The notes under the pieces were generated by a model. The model made no database searches. It was given only the letters and a program-made list of their open reading frames with translations, and was not told the DNA's origin. A stretch of DNA of 64,000 nt from Actinophytocola sp. (GTDB lineage Bacteria; Actinomycetota; Actinomycetes; Mycobacteriales; Pseudonocardiaceae), in NCBI RefSeq assembly GCF_009379765.1, contig NZ_WHTD01000012.1, forward strand, positions 16,756-80,755. Reading direction: 5' to 3'. Below, one piece after another: positions 34,250 through 42,979 of this stretch. Each line of letters opens with the position of its first letter. The stretch's first letter is position 1. The position numbers and the translations under genes were made by a program.

Positions 34250-34775
34250 GACTGGCGGCGATGATCCGCGCACACTGCATCGGCTCGGTATGCGTCGTGT
34301 CCACCTCCAGGTCGTACACCACGCCCTGGTGAACCACGTCTGCCTGGGATACGGCCATTCCGGTGATCCGATCGCCCCGTGCAACCTCGCGGGCCGCGGC
34401 AACACCGCCCTCGCACCTGACACCGACCCAGCGCACGTCAAGTCCGCCAAGAGCCTTCTGCCACCGCTGCTGGGACGCCGCTCCACCGAGGAAGACCTCA
34501 TCAACGATGACCCCGGCGCCCGCGCGGGCCATCGCCGCGACCCCCTCGATCCACGCCGCTTCCAGCGACCGGAACTCCGCCCCGACGATCACCTCGCCGT
34601 CCGGAGCGAACTCGATCCCCGCATCCGATGCCCTCATGGACGCGGGCATCGCGTCGATCAGTGTGTCGACCCCGAAAGCCAGCCATGGATCTGGCAGGAC
34701 CGCCTGCAGACACCGGGCGATCCCGGACTTCCCAGAACTGGAACCACCATTGAGAACGATCACCTGAGCCGCCAC
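34242..34775 (-). CDS. chloramphenicol 3-O-phosphotransferase-like kinase
   Basis: A 177-residue P-loop kinase, almost exactly the length of the Streptomyces venezuelae chloramphenicol phosphotransferase (178 aa). Shared blocks are [20 protein letters not shown] (Walker A), [18 protein letters not shown] (with the catalytic Asp), [20 protein letters not shown] and [20 protein letters not shown]. Start at GTG 34775 matches the family N terminus. It phosphorylates chloramphenicol-like alcohols in the known homologue; self-resistance or general drug inactivation is inferred, with no chloramphenicol biosynthesis genes nearby. Confidence 0.88.
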   Translation of the reverse strand: MAAQVIVLNGGSSSGKSGIARCLQAVLPDPWLAFGVDTLIDAMPASMRASDAGIEFAPDGEVIVGAEFRSLEAAWIEGVAAMARAGAGVIVDEVFLGGAASQQRWQKALGGLDVRWVGVRCEGGVAAAREVARGDRITGMAVSQADVVHQGVVYDLEVDTTHTEPMQCARIIAASLR

Positions 34776-34952
34776 CGCGCCACAGTAGAGGCACCGCGAC
34801 AACGCTCGAAACAGCATTCGGCGGACGCCGCCCCGCTGCCGCGCCAACCCGGTGAACCCATCCGGCCACAGCACTGGACCCGGGCTGTCTCGGCGGCCGC
34901 GCGGTGTATCAAGTGCCACATCGCTGGACGCTCGCGCATGGTTCGCTCCCGG

Positions 34953-34966
34953 TTAGGCTCGCCTAA
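34953..34966 (+). promoter_or_regulatory. iron box (DtxR/IdeR/DmdR-type operator)
   Basis: TTAGGCTCGCCTAA is a perfect palindrome and, with its left flank, matches about 14 of 19 positions of the actinobacterial iron-box consensus TTAGGTTAGGCTAACCTAA. It sits 17 bases upstream of the GTG of the ABC exporter operon, over the likely promoter. Iron-dependent repression is inferred. Confidence 0.75.
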
Positions 34967-34983
34967 GAACTGGGAGGACCGTC

Positions 34984-35391
34984 GTGCGTGAGCTCACCGG
35001 AGGCCGCCTGCTGCGCCGGTCGGTCGGGCGGCACCGCGGCCGGATGACCGCGGGTGTGCTGTTGCTCTCCGGCCACCAGTCGGCCGAGGCGCTGGTGCCG
35101 GTGCTGATCGGGGTGATCATCGACCGGGCGGTGGCCACCGGCGAGGTCGTGCCGCTGCTGGCGTGGGTGCTCGTGCTCGGTGTGCTGTTCACCTCGCTGA
35201 CCACGTTCTGGCGATGGGGCGCGCGGCACCTGATGACCGCGATGCAGCACGAGATGCACCAGCTGCGCCCGGCCCTGCTGGCGATCGCCGACCGCGTGGT
35301 GGTGCTGGACGCGGGCCGGATCGTGGCGACCGGCACCCACGCCGACCTGGCCGCGACCGACGACCGCTACCGCGAGGCGGTACTGCGATGA
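34984..35391 (+). pseudogene. ABC half-transporter with a large in-frame internal deletion
   Basis: GTG 34984 follows GGGAGG at 34972-34977. The first ~95 residues are an ABC exporter membrane domain start (GRMTAGVLLLSGHQSAEALV, VVPLLAWVLVLGVLFTSLTT, ARHLMTAMQHEMHQLR). The frame then passes directly into the last 40 residues of a nucleotide-binding domain (ALLAIADRVVVLDAGRIVAT, GTHADL). About 430-450 codons, including Walker A, signature and Walker B, are missing without loss of frame. It cannot be a working transporter. Translation is coupled to the 19-codon mini-ORF downstream. Confidence 0.85.
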
Positions 35392-35447
35392 CCGCGCCCG
35401 TCGCCGGCCTCGTGCGGCGGCCTCGTGCGGCGGAGCCGCCGCGATGA
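35388..35447 (+). CDS. ATGA-linked mini-ORF between the two ABC genes (19 codons)
   Basis: Reads MTAPVAGLVRRPRAAEPPR. Its ATG overlaps the stop of the truncated ABC gene and its TGA overlaps the ATG of the intact ABC gene, both as ATGA. The DNA contains a short internal duplication, CCTCGTGCGGCGG twice. Probably a coupling spacer. Confidence 0.4.
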   Translation: MTAPVAGLVRRPRAAEPPR

Positions 35448-37186
35448 CCGACCTCCTGCCCATCGCCACGTCGCGGCGGACCTGGGCCGCGCTCTGGGCC
35501 GAGGTCCGGCGGCTGCCCTGGCTCGGCGTCGCCACCGCGGTCAGCGCCGTCGGGGCGAGTGCGGGCGGGCTCGTCGCGCCATGGGTGCTCGGCGACATGA
35601 TCGACGACATCGCCACCGGCGGGGACCACGGCGACGTCATGGCGGCCGCCGCGGTGATCGCGGTCGCCGCGCTCGCCACGGGGTTGCTCACCGGGGTGTC
35701 CGCGACACTTCTGTCCCGGCTCGGCGAGACCGTCCTCGCCCGGCTCCGCGAGCGGGTGCTCGACCGGACCTTGCACCTGCCCGCCGCCACCCTGGACAAG
35801 GTCAGCCCCGGCGATCTCCTGTCCCGCGTCGGCGACGACGTCTCGGTGGTCACCACCGCGCTCGTCACCACGGGCCCGCAGCTCGTGTCCGCCGTGCTGA
35901 CGATCGTGCTCACCGGCGGCGGCATGTTCGCACTCGACTGGCGGCTCGGCCTCGCGGGCCTGCTCGCCGGGCCGATGTACGTCCTGGCCGTCCGCTGGTA
36001 CCTCCCCCGCTCCGGCCCGTTCTACGCCCGCGAGCGCGTCGCGATCGGCGAGCGCGCGCAGGCCATGGTCAGCTCGCTGCAGGCCGGCCCGACCGTACGC
36101 GCTTACAGGCTGGAGGAAGCGCATACAGCGGCCATCAACGACCGGTCTCGCGCCGCCATGGACCTGTCCATCGGCGTGTTCCGGATCTTCACCCGCCTCG
36201 TCGCGCGGATGAACCGGGCGGAGTTCGTGGGTCTCGCCGCCATCCTCGTCACCGGGTTCCTGCTGGTCCGCGCGGACATCGTCTCGGTGGGCGCGACCAC
36301 CGCGGCCGCGCTGTACTTCCACCGGCTGTTCAACCCGGTCGGCGCGGTGGTCATCGAGTTCGACGAGATCCAGTCGGCCGGCGCGAGCCTCGCCCGGCTC
36401 GTCGGCGTCGCCCAGCTCGACCGGCCGCGCCCGCCGGAGACCACGAGCGAGCCGACCGACCGCGGGCTCGAGCTGAAGGGCGTCAGCCACCGCTACGACG
36501 ACGGGCCGCTGGTCCTCGCCGACGTTACGGTCCGGATCGAGCCCGGCGAGCGGCTGGCCGTCGTCGGTGCGACCGGGGCCGGCAAGTCGACGCTCGCCGG
36601 TATCGCCGCGGGTCTGCTCGACCCGGTCGGGGGCGTCGTCCGCGTCGGCGGCGTGCCGGTCCGCGAGCTGGACCGCCGGCACATCGCCATGCTCAGCCAG
36701 GAGGTGCACGTCTTCTCCGGCCCGCTGGTCGCCGACCTCCGGCTGGCGAAGGCCGACGCGTCCGAGGCGGAGGTCCGGGCGGCACTCGAGACCGTCGGCG
36801 CGACGCACTGGGTCCGCGCGCTGCCGGCCGAGCTGGACACGGTCGTCGGCGAGAGCGCGCACCGGCTCACCGCGGCCCAGGCGCAGCAGGTGGCGCTGGC
36901 CCGGCTGGTGCTCGCCGACCCGACCGTCGCGATCCTCGACGAAGCCACCGCCGAGGCCGGGAGCGCGGGTGCCCGCGAGCTGGAGCGGGCCGCGCTGGCC
37001 GCGACCGCCGGGCGGACGACGTTGATCGTCGCGCACCGGCTGACCCAGGCCGAGCTCGCCGACCGGGTGCTGGTGCTCGACGGCGGCCGCGTGGTCGAGA
37101 CGGGCGCGCACGCCGACCTGGTGCGGGCGGGCGGGCGGTACGCGGAGTTGTGGCGTAGCTGGACCGGGGCCGGCACAGCGAGTTAA
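35444..37186 (+). CDS. ABC exporter (fused TMD-NBD), probably iron/siderophore related
   Basis: A 580-residue half-transporter: six membrane segments in residues 1-320 and an ATPase domain from about 345, with Walker A GATGAGKST, Walker B VAILDEATAE and the H-loop AHR. The signature is LTAAQAQQVALARL in place of LSGGQ, and the post-Walker-B segment is AEAGSAGA; this degenerate pattern suggests one asymmetric member of a heterodimer. Its natural partner would be the preceding gene, which is internally deleted. The upstream iron box suggests export or uptake of siderophore/heme-type compounds, as in IrtAB-like systems. Confidence 0.9.
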   Translation: MTDLLPIATSRRTWAALWAEVRRLPWLGVATAVSAVGASAGGLVAPWVLGDMIDDIATGGDHGDVMAAAAVIAVAALATGLLTGVSATLLSRLGETVLARLRERVLDRTLHLPAATLDKVSPGDLLSRVGDDVSVVTTALVTTGPQLVSAVLTIVLTGGGMFALDWRLGLAGLLAGPMYVLAVRWYLPRSGPFYARERVAIGERAQAMVSSLQAGPTVRAYRLEEAHTAAINDRSRAAMDLSIGVFRIFTRLVARMNRAEFVGLAAILVTGFLLVRADIVSVGATTAAALYFHRLFNPVGAVVIEFDEIQSAGASLARLVGVAQLDRPRPPETTSEPTDRGLELKGVSHRYDDGPLVLADVTVRIEPGERLAVVGATGAGKSTLAGIAAGLLDPVGGVVRVGGVPVRELDRRHIAMLSQEVHVFSGPLVADLRLAKADASEAEVRAALETVGATHWVRALPAELDTVVGESAHRLTAAQAQQVALARLVLADPTVAILDEATAEAGSAGARELERAALAATAGRTTLIVAHRLTQAELADRVLVLDGGRVVETGAHADLVRAGGRYAELWRSWTGAGTAS

Positions 37187-37228
37187 CTCCTTGCTGCCGC
37201 CCGACACGCCGGGTAGTTTTGGTCAGCT

Positions 37229-37241
37229 GAATGCGCTTACA
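37229..37241 (+). promoter_or_regulatory. LacI-family operator upstream of the regulator gene
   Basis: AATGCGCTTACAC resembles the right half of the TGTAAGCGCTTACA-type sites found before the GH39 gene (38540) and at 42980. It lies 18 bases before the GTG start of the LacI gene, consistent with autoregulation. Confidence 0.5.
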
Positions 37242-37258
37242 CGAGGGACGGTTACTGG

Positions 37259-38317
37259 GTGAGTGCCCCCACGGTCTATGACGTCGCCGAACGCGCACAG
37301 GTATCCATCGCGACCGTGTCCCGCGTGTACCGCAACCCGGACACGGTGCGTGCGCAGACCCGCGAGCGTGTGCTGGCGGTCGCGCGCGAGCTCGGGTACG
37401 TGCCCAGCGGCAACGCGCGTGGCCTGGCCAGCCGCAGCACCGGCGTGCTCGGCCTGTGCTTTCCCGACTACGCCGACCCCGAGGTCGACAACCCCGACGA
37501 CCCCGACAGCCCGGACACCGACGACCCCGAGCACATGCTCTACGCCGACGAGATCACCCGCGGCATGGAGCGCGCGGCCCGGCGGCACGGCTACGCGCTG
37601 CTGATCGCCGCGTCGCTGGCCGGTGGCCCGGAGAGCCTGGTGGCGAAGGTCGCCGGCCGGGTCGACGGGTTCGCCGTGCTGGCCCGCACCGTGCCGACCG
37701 ACGACCTCGAGGTCATCTCCCGGCGGCTGCCGATCGTGATGATCGCGGGCCCGCGCGAGATCGACCACCTCGACCACCTGGAGGTCGCCAACGCCGACGG
37801 CGAGCGCGACCTGACCACGCACCTGATCGCCGACCACGGCCTGACCCGGCTCGCGTTCGTCGGCGGCAGCACCGACTCACCGGACGCGGCGGCCCGCTTC
37901 CTCGGTTTCCAGCGGGCGTTGCGCGCGGCCGGCCTCCCGGTCCCCGCCGAGCCGGACACCCGGGGCAACTTCACCCAGGCCGACGGCCGGTCCGCGGCGG
38001 AGCGCCTGCTCCACGGGTACGGCCCGCCGCCGCAGGCGCTGGTGTGCGCGAACGACCAGATGGCGGTCGGCACGTTGCAGGCACTGGAGCGGCGCAGGAT
38101 CCTGGTGCCGGAGGACATGGCGGTGGTCGGCTTCGACGGGATCCCGCTGGGCCGCGTGGTCCGCCCCAGCCTGACGACGGTGAGCCAGCCGATGCGCCGC
38201 CTGGGCCAGACGGCGGTGGACCTGCTGGTGGAACGCTTGGGAGACCCGGACCGCGAACCCCGCTCGGTACTGCTCCCGGTCACCCAGACCCGCCGCCGAA
38301 GCTGCGGCTGCCCCTGA
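37259..38317 (+). CDS. LacI-family transcriptional regulator
   Basis: A 352-residue repressor: N-terminal HTH TVYDVAERAQVSIATVSRVY with hinge helix YVPSGNARGLASRST, then a periplasmic-binding-protein-like sensor domain ending ALVCANDQMAVGTLQALERR and VGFDGIPLGRVVRPSLTTVS. An unusual Asp/Pro-rich insert (EVDNPDDPDSPDTDDPEHML) lies near residue 80. The C terminus RRRSCGCP has a Cys pair. Operators before it and before the GH39/GH13 genes suggest it controls this sugar-hydrolase operon. Confidence 0.92.
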   Translation: MSAPTVYDVAERAQVSIATVSRVYRNPDTVRAQTRERVLAVARELGYVPSGNARGLASRSTGVLGLCFPDYADPEVDNPDDPDSPDTDDPEHMLYADEITRGMERAARRHGYALLIAASLAGGPESLVAKVAGRVDGFAVLARTVPTDDLEVISRRLPIVMIAGPREIDHLDHLEVANADGERDLTTHLIADHGLTRLAFVGGSTDSPDAAARFLGFQRALRAAGLPVPAEPDTRGNFTQADGRSAAERLLHGYGPPPQALVCANDQMAVGTLQALERRRILVPEDMAVVGFDGIPLGRVVRPSLTTVSQPMRRLGQTAVDLLVERLGDPDREPRSVLLPVTQTRRRSCGCP

Positions 38318-38334
38318 CCCCGCGCCCCCACCCC

Positions 38335-38482
38335 CCCGCGAGTCCAACCCCCAGAACCCGCGAGTCCAACGTTCCGGACCCGCGAGTCCAACCCTCCGGA
38401 CCTCCGTGTCCAACGTTCCGGACATCGGACCAGGTGCGCGAACGTTGGACTCGCGGGTCGCGAGCGTTGGACTCGCGGGGGT
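38335..38482. repeat. 22-bp tandem repeat in two opposed arrays
   Basis: About three units in one orientation (CCGCGAGTCCAAC at 38336, 38358 and 38380) are followed by a degenerate unit and then two in the opposite orientation (AACGTTGGACTCGCGGGTCG at 38441-38460 and GCGTTGGACTCGCGGGG after it). The first array starts 18 bases after the LacI stop codon. The opposed arms could form a long hairpin between the LacI gene and the GH39 operator. Confidence 0.85.
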
Positions 38483-38539
38483 TCGTGCGGGCGCGGGGGC
38501 GGGGCGGCTTGGTTGCGGGAGGGTTGGCGGGGCACCTAC

Positions 38540-38567
38540 TGTATGCGCTTACAGCAAGCGCTTACAG
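38540..38567 (+). promoter_or_regulatory. two adjacent LacI-family operators before the GH39 gene
   Basis: TGTATGCGCTTACA (38540-38553) and AGCAAGCGCTTACAG (38553-38567) are near-copies of the palindrome TGTAAGCGCTTACA, 14 bp apart. They end 12 bases before the GTG start of the GH39 gene and are likely bound by the LacI protein just upstream. Confidence 0.75.
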
Positions 38568-38579
38568 CAAGGGGGCGTA

Positions 38580-40415
38580 GTGACCGACACCAGCGCGCGG
38601 CGGGACTGGGAGCAGCGCATCGGCATGCCCAGTGACGAGCGGCTCACCGGCATCGGCGAGCTGGCCCCGCCGCAGGACCTGGTCGCCGAGGCCGGCACCG
38701 GGCTCGTGCGACTGGACTGGCGGCCGGTCGACGGCGCGCTCGGCTACCTCGTGCACCGGGCCAGCACCCAGGACGGCCCGTTCGAACCGCTCGACCACCT
38801 CGGCGGCGACGTGCTCGCGGTACCGCACCCGCCCTACGCCGACACGATGGTCGAGCCGGGCGCGACCTACCACTACCGGGTGGCCACGTGGAGCGACAGC
38901 GGTGCAGGGTCGCTGTCGACGACCGCGTCGGCCACCCCCCAGCCGGCGGGTCCGGCGCAGGCGCGGGTGGTCGTGTCGGTCGACGCGACCACGGCGCCGG
39001 CCCCGCTGCCCGACGTCTGGCGCCGGATGATCGGTGCCGAGCACTTCTCCCTGCTGGTCTGGGACCGGCCCGGCCCCGGCGGCTCGGACGTCGCCGCCGA
39101 GTACGCCGAGGCGCTGCGGATCATGCGCGACGAGATCGGCGTGCGGACCGTCCGCGCCCACGGCACGTTCCTGCCCGAGACGGTCACCGTGCGCGAGGAC
39201 GGCGGCTTCGACTTCGCCGGGTTGGACGAGGTCTACGACCGGTTCCTCGAGTCCGGGCTCAAGCCGGTGGTCGAGCTGTCGTTCATGCCGCTCGCGCTGT
39301 GCGCCGACCCCGAGTACACCGTCTTCGAGTACAAGGCCGCGGTGTCGGTGCCGAAGGACTGGGACCGCTGGGGCGACCTCGTCCGCGCCCTGACCGTGCA
39401 CCTGCGCGAGCGCTACGGCGCCGACGAGGTGGCCACCTGGGAGTTCGAGGTCTGGAACGAGGCCAACCTCGAGGTCTTCTGGAACGGCACCCAGGAGGAC
39501 TACCACCGGCTCTACGAGGTCGCGGCCCGCGCGGTGAAGAGCGTCGACGAGCGGATCCCGGTCGGCGGCCCGTCCTCGGCGGCGGCCAGCTGGGTGGGCG
39601 CGCTGCTGGAGCACTGCCTGGCGGGCGACGTGCCGGTCGACTTCGTGTCGACGCACACCTACGGCAACGCGCCGCTGGACATGCGGCCGCTCACCCGCTC
39701 GTTCGCCAAGGCCACCGGCAAGGCGGAGCCGGAGATCCTCTGGACCGAGTGGGGCGTCACGCCGACGCACTTCCACCGGGTCAACGACACCGTGTTCGCC
39801 GCGCCGTTCGTGCTGCGCGGCATGAAGAGCGCGATCGCCACGACGGACTGCCTGTCCTACTGGGTCGCGTCCGACCAGTTCGAGGAGCTCGGCTGGCCGC
39901 CGCGGCTGCTGCACGGCGGGTTCGGCCTGCTGACCGTCGGCAACCTGCGCAAGCCCCGGTTCTGGGCGCTCGCGATGCTGTCCGCGCTGGCCGGCGGGCG
40001 GATCCCGGCGACCCTCACCGGCGACGGCGCCGAGGCGATGGTCGAGGCGCTGGCCACGGCCACCGGTTCGACGGTGGACGTGCTGGTGTGGAACGGAACC
40101 CTGGATCAGTCCAAAATAGACGGTGCGGCGATACTGGACCGGACGGTGTCGGTCGAGGTGTCCGGACTGACGCCCGGCAGGTACGAGGTGAGCTCGACCC
40201 GGGTCGACGCCGAGCACGGCAACATCCAGCGGGTGTGGCAGGAACTTGGCGGCGCCGAGTGGCCGGACGGCCGGCAGTGGGACGCGCTGCGCGCCGCCGA
40301 CACACTGCCGATCGAGTACCTTGCGGACGTGGAGGTCGGCGCGGACGCCACCGCGTCGGTCACCGTCGAGATCCCCATGCCGGGCATCCGGTCGCTGCGA
40401 CTGACCCGGCGCTGA
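38580..40415 (+). CDS. GH39-type glycoside hydrolase (beta-xylosidase/related), with N-terminal FnIII-like region
   Basis: A 611-residue protein without a clear signal peptide, hence probably cytoplasmic. Residues 25-125 look like a fibronectin-III-type domain (LVRLDWRPVDGALGYLVHRA, YHYRVATWSDSGAGSLS). The catalytic barrel has acid/base Glu in FEVWNEANLEVFW and nucleophile Glu in EILWTEWGVTPTH, the clan GH-A pair of GH39, and ends with a beta-sandwich. It probably trims xylosides or related oligosaccharides. Controlled by the tandem LacI operators; 16 bases upstream of the GH13 gene. Confidence 0.88.
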   Translation: MTDTSARRDWEQRIGMPSDERLTGIGELAPPQDLVAEAGTGLVRLDWRPVDGALGYLVHRASTQDGPFEPLDHLGGDVLAVPHPPYADTMVEPGATYHYRVATWSDSGAGSLSTTASATPQPAGPAQARVVVSVDATTAPAPLPDVWRRMIGAEHFSLLVWDRPGPGGSDVAAEYAEALRIMRDEIGVRTVRAHGTFLPETVTVREDGGFDFAGLDEVYDRFLESGLKPVVELSFMPLALCADPEYTVFEYKAAVSVPKDWDRWGDLVRALTVHLRERYGADEVATWEFEVWNEANLEVFWNGTQEDYHRLYEVAARAVKSVDERIPVGGPSSAAASWVGALLEHCLAGDVPVDFVSTHTYGNAPLDMRPLTRSFAKATGKAEPEILWTEWGVTPTHFHRVNDTVFAAPFVLRGMKSAIATTDCLSYWVASDQFEELGWPPRLLHGGFGLLTVGNLRKPRFWALAMLSALAGGRIPATLTGDGAEAMVEALATATGSTVDVLVWNGTLDQSKIDGAAILDRTVSVEVSGLTPGRYEVSSTRVDAEHGNIQRVWQELGGAEWPDGRQWDALRAADTLPIEYLADVEVGADATASVTVEIPMPGIRSLRLTRR

Positions 40416-40431
40416 CGAGCGAGGAGCGTCC

Positions 40432-41958
40432 ATGGCCGACTGGTTGGCTGATGCCGTCCTGTACCAGATCTACCCGCAGAGCTTTGCGGACAGCAACGGA
40501 GACGGCATCGGCGACCTGAACGGTATCGAGTCCAAATTGGACTACCTGGCATGGCTCGGGGTGAACACGGTGTGGCTCAACCCATGCTTCGTCTCGCCCA
40601 TGCGCGACGCCGGCTACGACGTGGCCGACTACTACGCGATCGACCCGCGCTACGGCACCCGCGACGACCTGGCCAAGCTCGTCGACTCGGCCGGCCGGCG
40701 CGGGATCCGCGTGCTGCTCGACCTGGTGGCCGGGCACACGTCCGACCAGCACCCGTGGTTCGTCCGGTCCGCCGACGACCCGAGCGACCACCGCTACATC
40801 TGGGCCGACCGGCAGGCGCCGGGCTTCCAGCCGTCGCCCGGCACCCGGCCGGGCTTCTACCTGCCGAACTTCTTCCCCGTGCAGCCGGCGCTCAACTTCG
40901 GCTACGCGCGGATGGACGACGCCGAGCCGTGGCGCCAGCCCGTGGACGCCGAGGGGCCCCGGGCGAACCGGCAGGCGCTGCGGGACATCATGGACCACTG
41001 GCTGCGCGCCGGGGTCGCCGGTTTCCGGGTGGACATGGCGTCGTCGCTGGTGAAGGACGACGCGGGCAAGACAGAGACGGCGAAGCTGTGGCATGAGCTG
41101 CGTGGGTGGCTCGACGCCGCGTACCCGCAGGCGGTGCTGCTCTCGGAGTGGGCGCAGCCGCAGGTGTCGGTGCCGGCCGGCTTCCACGCGGACTTCTTCC
41201 TGCACTTCGGTTCGAGCCAGGCCTTCCGCTCGCTGTTCCACAACGGCGCGGTCCACGACGACACGTGGCGCCCGCGCCCGTGTTACTTCGACGCCTCCGG
41301 CGCGGGGTCGATCTACGACTTCCTGGCCGAGTGGGCCACCGCGTCCACCGTGATCGACCACAGTGGACACATCATCCTGCCGTCGGCCAACCACGACTTC
41401 CCCCGGCTGGTCGCCGGCAGCCGCACCGCGGACCAGGCCCGCGCGGCGCTGGTGTTCCTGCTGACCTGGCAGACGTTGCCGGCGATCTACTACGGCGACG
41501 AGATCGGCATGCAGTACCAGCCGGGCCTGCCGGACTTCGAGGGCAGCGTGCTCGGCCCGCCCCGGGCAGGCTACAACCGGGCCGGTTCGCGCACCCCGAT
41601 GCAGTGGGACGCAAGCGATCCGGACGTGACGTACCTGCCGCCGCACCCGTCCCCCGAGCGGCCCAACGTGGCCGACTCGCAAGCCGACCCGGACTCGCTG
41701 CTGAACCTGACCCGGGAGCTGATCAAGCTCCGCAAGGCGAACCCCGCGCTGGGTTCCCGCGGTGGCGTGGAGATCGTGAACCCGGGCTACCCGCTCGTCT
41801 ACCGCCGCGGCGAGTTCACCGTGGCCGTGCACCCGGCAATGCGTCCGTCCACAGTGGACATCCCGGTGCCGGGCGAGCTGGTACTGGGCCGAGGCGCCAC
41901 CCACGACAACGGCCTGCTGCGGATGGAGGGCTTCAGCTACGCCGTGTACCGCGCCTGA
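40432..41958 (+). CDS. GH13 alpha-glucosidase / oligosaccharide hydrolase
   Basis: A 508-residue cytoplasmic GH13 enzyme: LYQIYPQSFADSNGDGIGDL is the start of the alpha-glucosidase group with the calcium-type DxNxDG loop. The nucleophile Asp is in AGFRVDMASS, the acid/base Glu in LLSEWAQPQ and the transition-state Asp in SANHDFPRLV. LVAGHTSDQHPWFVRSADDP (A-G-H-T in place of V-N-H-T) is slightly unusual. Ribosome-binding site GAGGAG. Works with the GH39 enzyme on an oligosaccharide induced through the LacI repressor; the exact linkage is uncertain. Confidence 0.9.
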   Translation: MADWLADAVLYQIYPQSFADSNGDGIGDLNGIESKLDYLAWLGVNTVWLNPCFVSPMRDAGYDVADYYAIDPRYGTRDDLAKLVDSAGRRGIRVLLDLVAGHTSDQHPWFVRSADDPSDHRYIWADRQAPGFQPSPGTRPGFYLPNFFPVQPALNFGYARMDDAEPWRQPVDAEGPRANRQALRDIMDHWLRAGVAGFRVDMASSLVKDDAGKTETAKLWHELRGWLDAAYPQAVLLSEWAQPQVSVPAGFHADFFLHFGSSQAFRSLFHNGAVHDDTWRPRPCYFDASGAGSIYDFLAEWATASTVIDHSGHIILPSANHDFPRLVAGSRTADQARAALVFLLTWQTLPAIYYGDEIGMQYQPGLPDFEGSVLGPPRAGYNRAGSRTPMQWDASDPDVTYLPPHPSPERPNVADSQADPDSLLNLTRELIKLRKANPALGSRGGVEIVNPGYPLVYRRGEFTVAVHPAMRPSTVDIPVPGELVLGRGATHDNGLLRMEGFSYAVYRA

Positions 41959-42068
41959 CGCGCCACGGCGTCCGAGTCCCAGCCCAGTCCCAGCATCCGG
42001 GAAATCGGCTGGGAGCGGACCGTCCCGTACGTAGGGTCGACGGCAGGAACGGCGACAGGGGTGCGCGG

Positions 42069-42710
42069 ATGGTGAGCTTGGCTGCGGCGACGGGGATCGC
42101 GCTGGTGGCGTTGGGGCTGGTGCTCACCCCGGGGCCCAACATGATCTACCTGGTCTCCCGGTCGATCACCCAAGGCCGACGCGCCGGTCTGGTGTCGCTC
42201 GTCGGCGTGGCGTGCGGGTTCTTCGTGTACCTGGCGGCGGCGACGGCCGGCCTCACCGCGGTCTTCCTGGTCGTGCCCGCCGCGTACACGGCGCTGAAGA
42301 TCGGTGGCGCGGCGTACCTGCTGTACCTGGCGTGGCAGGCGGTCCGCCTCGGCGGGCGGTCGGCGTTCGAGCCCAAGGAGCTCACCGCGGACCGGCCGCG
42401 CAGGCTCTTCGCGATGGGGCTGGTCACGAACCTGCTGAACCCCAAGATCGCGGTGCTCTACATCGCGCTGCTGCCGCAGTTCATCGACCACGAGCGCGGC
42501 TCTGTCGCGCTGCAGAGCCTCACCCTCGGCGCGATCCAGATCGTCGTCGCGCTGGTTGTCAACGGGTTGATCGTGCTCGGCGCCGGCGCGCTGGCCCGCT
42601 TCCTCACGGCCCGGCCGCTGTGGTTGCGCATCCAGCGTTACGTGATGGGCGGCGTGCTCGGCGCGCTCGCGGTGCGGCTGGCGACCGACCGCTCGCCGGC
42701 ACCGGCCTGA
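42069..42710 (+). CDS. LysE/RhtB-family amino-acid exporter
   Basis: A 213-residue inner-membrane protein with six hydrophobic segments. The diagnostic GLVLTPGPNMIYLVSRSITQ at residues 17-36, LKIGGAAYLLYLAWQAVR and GLVTNLLNPKIAVLYIALLP are all present. It exports amino acids or their derivatives; substrate unknown. The gene stands alone, 110 bases after the GH13 gene and 87 before repeat copy C. Confidence 0.92.
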   Translation: MVSLAAATGIALVALGLVLTPGPNMIYLVSRSITQGRRAGLVSLVGVACGFFVYLAAATAGLTAVFLVVPAAYTALKIGGAAYLLYLAWQAVRLGGRSAFEPKELTADRPRRLFAMGLVTNLLNPKIAVLYIALLPQFIDHERGSVALQSLTLGAIQIVVALVVNGLIVLGAGALARFLTARPLWLRIQRYVMGGVLGALAVRLATDRSPAPA

Positions 42711-42797
42711 GCGGAGCGGACCCGTCCAGTGCCAGGCGGAGTCTCGAGCGGCCCGCTGGGCCCGCTGTCCCCGGGTGCTTGTCCCGGTCCGCGGCGA

Positions 42798-42967
42798 CTA
42801 GGTCGTGTCTCGTGGGTCTTGGTCGATGGGATTCGTGATCCAGGTGGCTCCTGGCTAGGCGGCGGAAGGTCGCTCATACCGGGTTGTATTCGGGCCTTTC
42901 GACAACGCGGCCAGGGGGCAGCTGGGCGCGAATACCGCGATCCAAGATCCGCGAGACAATGGCCTAG
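42798..42967. repeat. MITE-like palindromic element, copy C
   Basis: 170 bp in the same orientation as copy A: CTAGGTCGTGTCTCGTGGGT on the left and CGAGACAATGGCCTAG on the right, with the same internal TACCGGGTTGTATTCGGGCC core. Both ends carry CTAG. No intact gene ends at it; the flanks are a short non-coding stretch on the left and LacI-type operators on the right. Confidence 0.9.
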
Positions 42968-42979
42968 TATCGGGCCGGA

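Noticed and set aside
38335..38482. Possible CRISPR array
   Set aside because: The unit is repeated almost without spacers, is inverted in part, and recurs as short arrays beside several genes; there are no cas genes.
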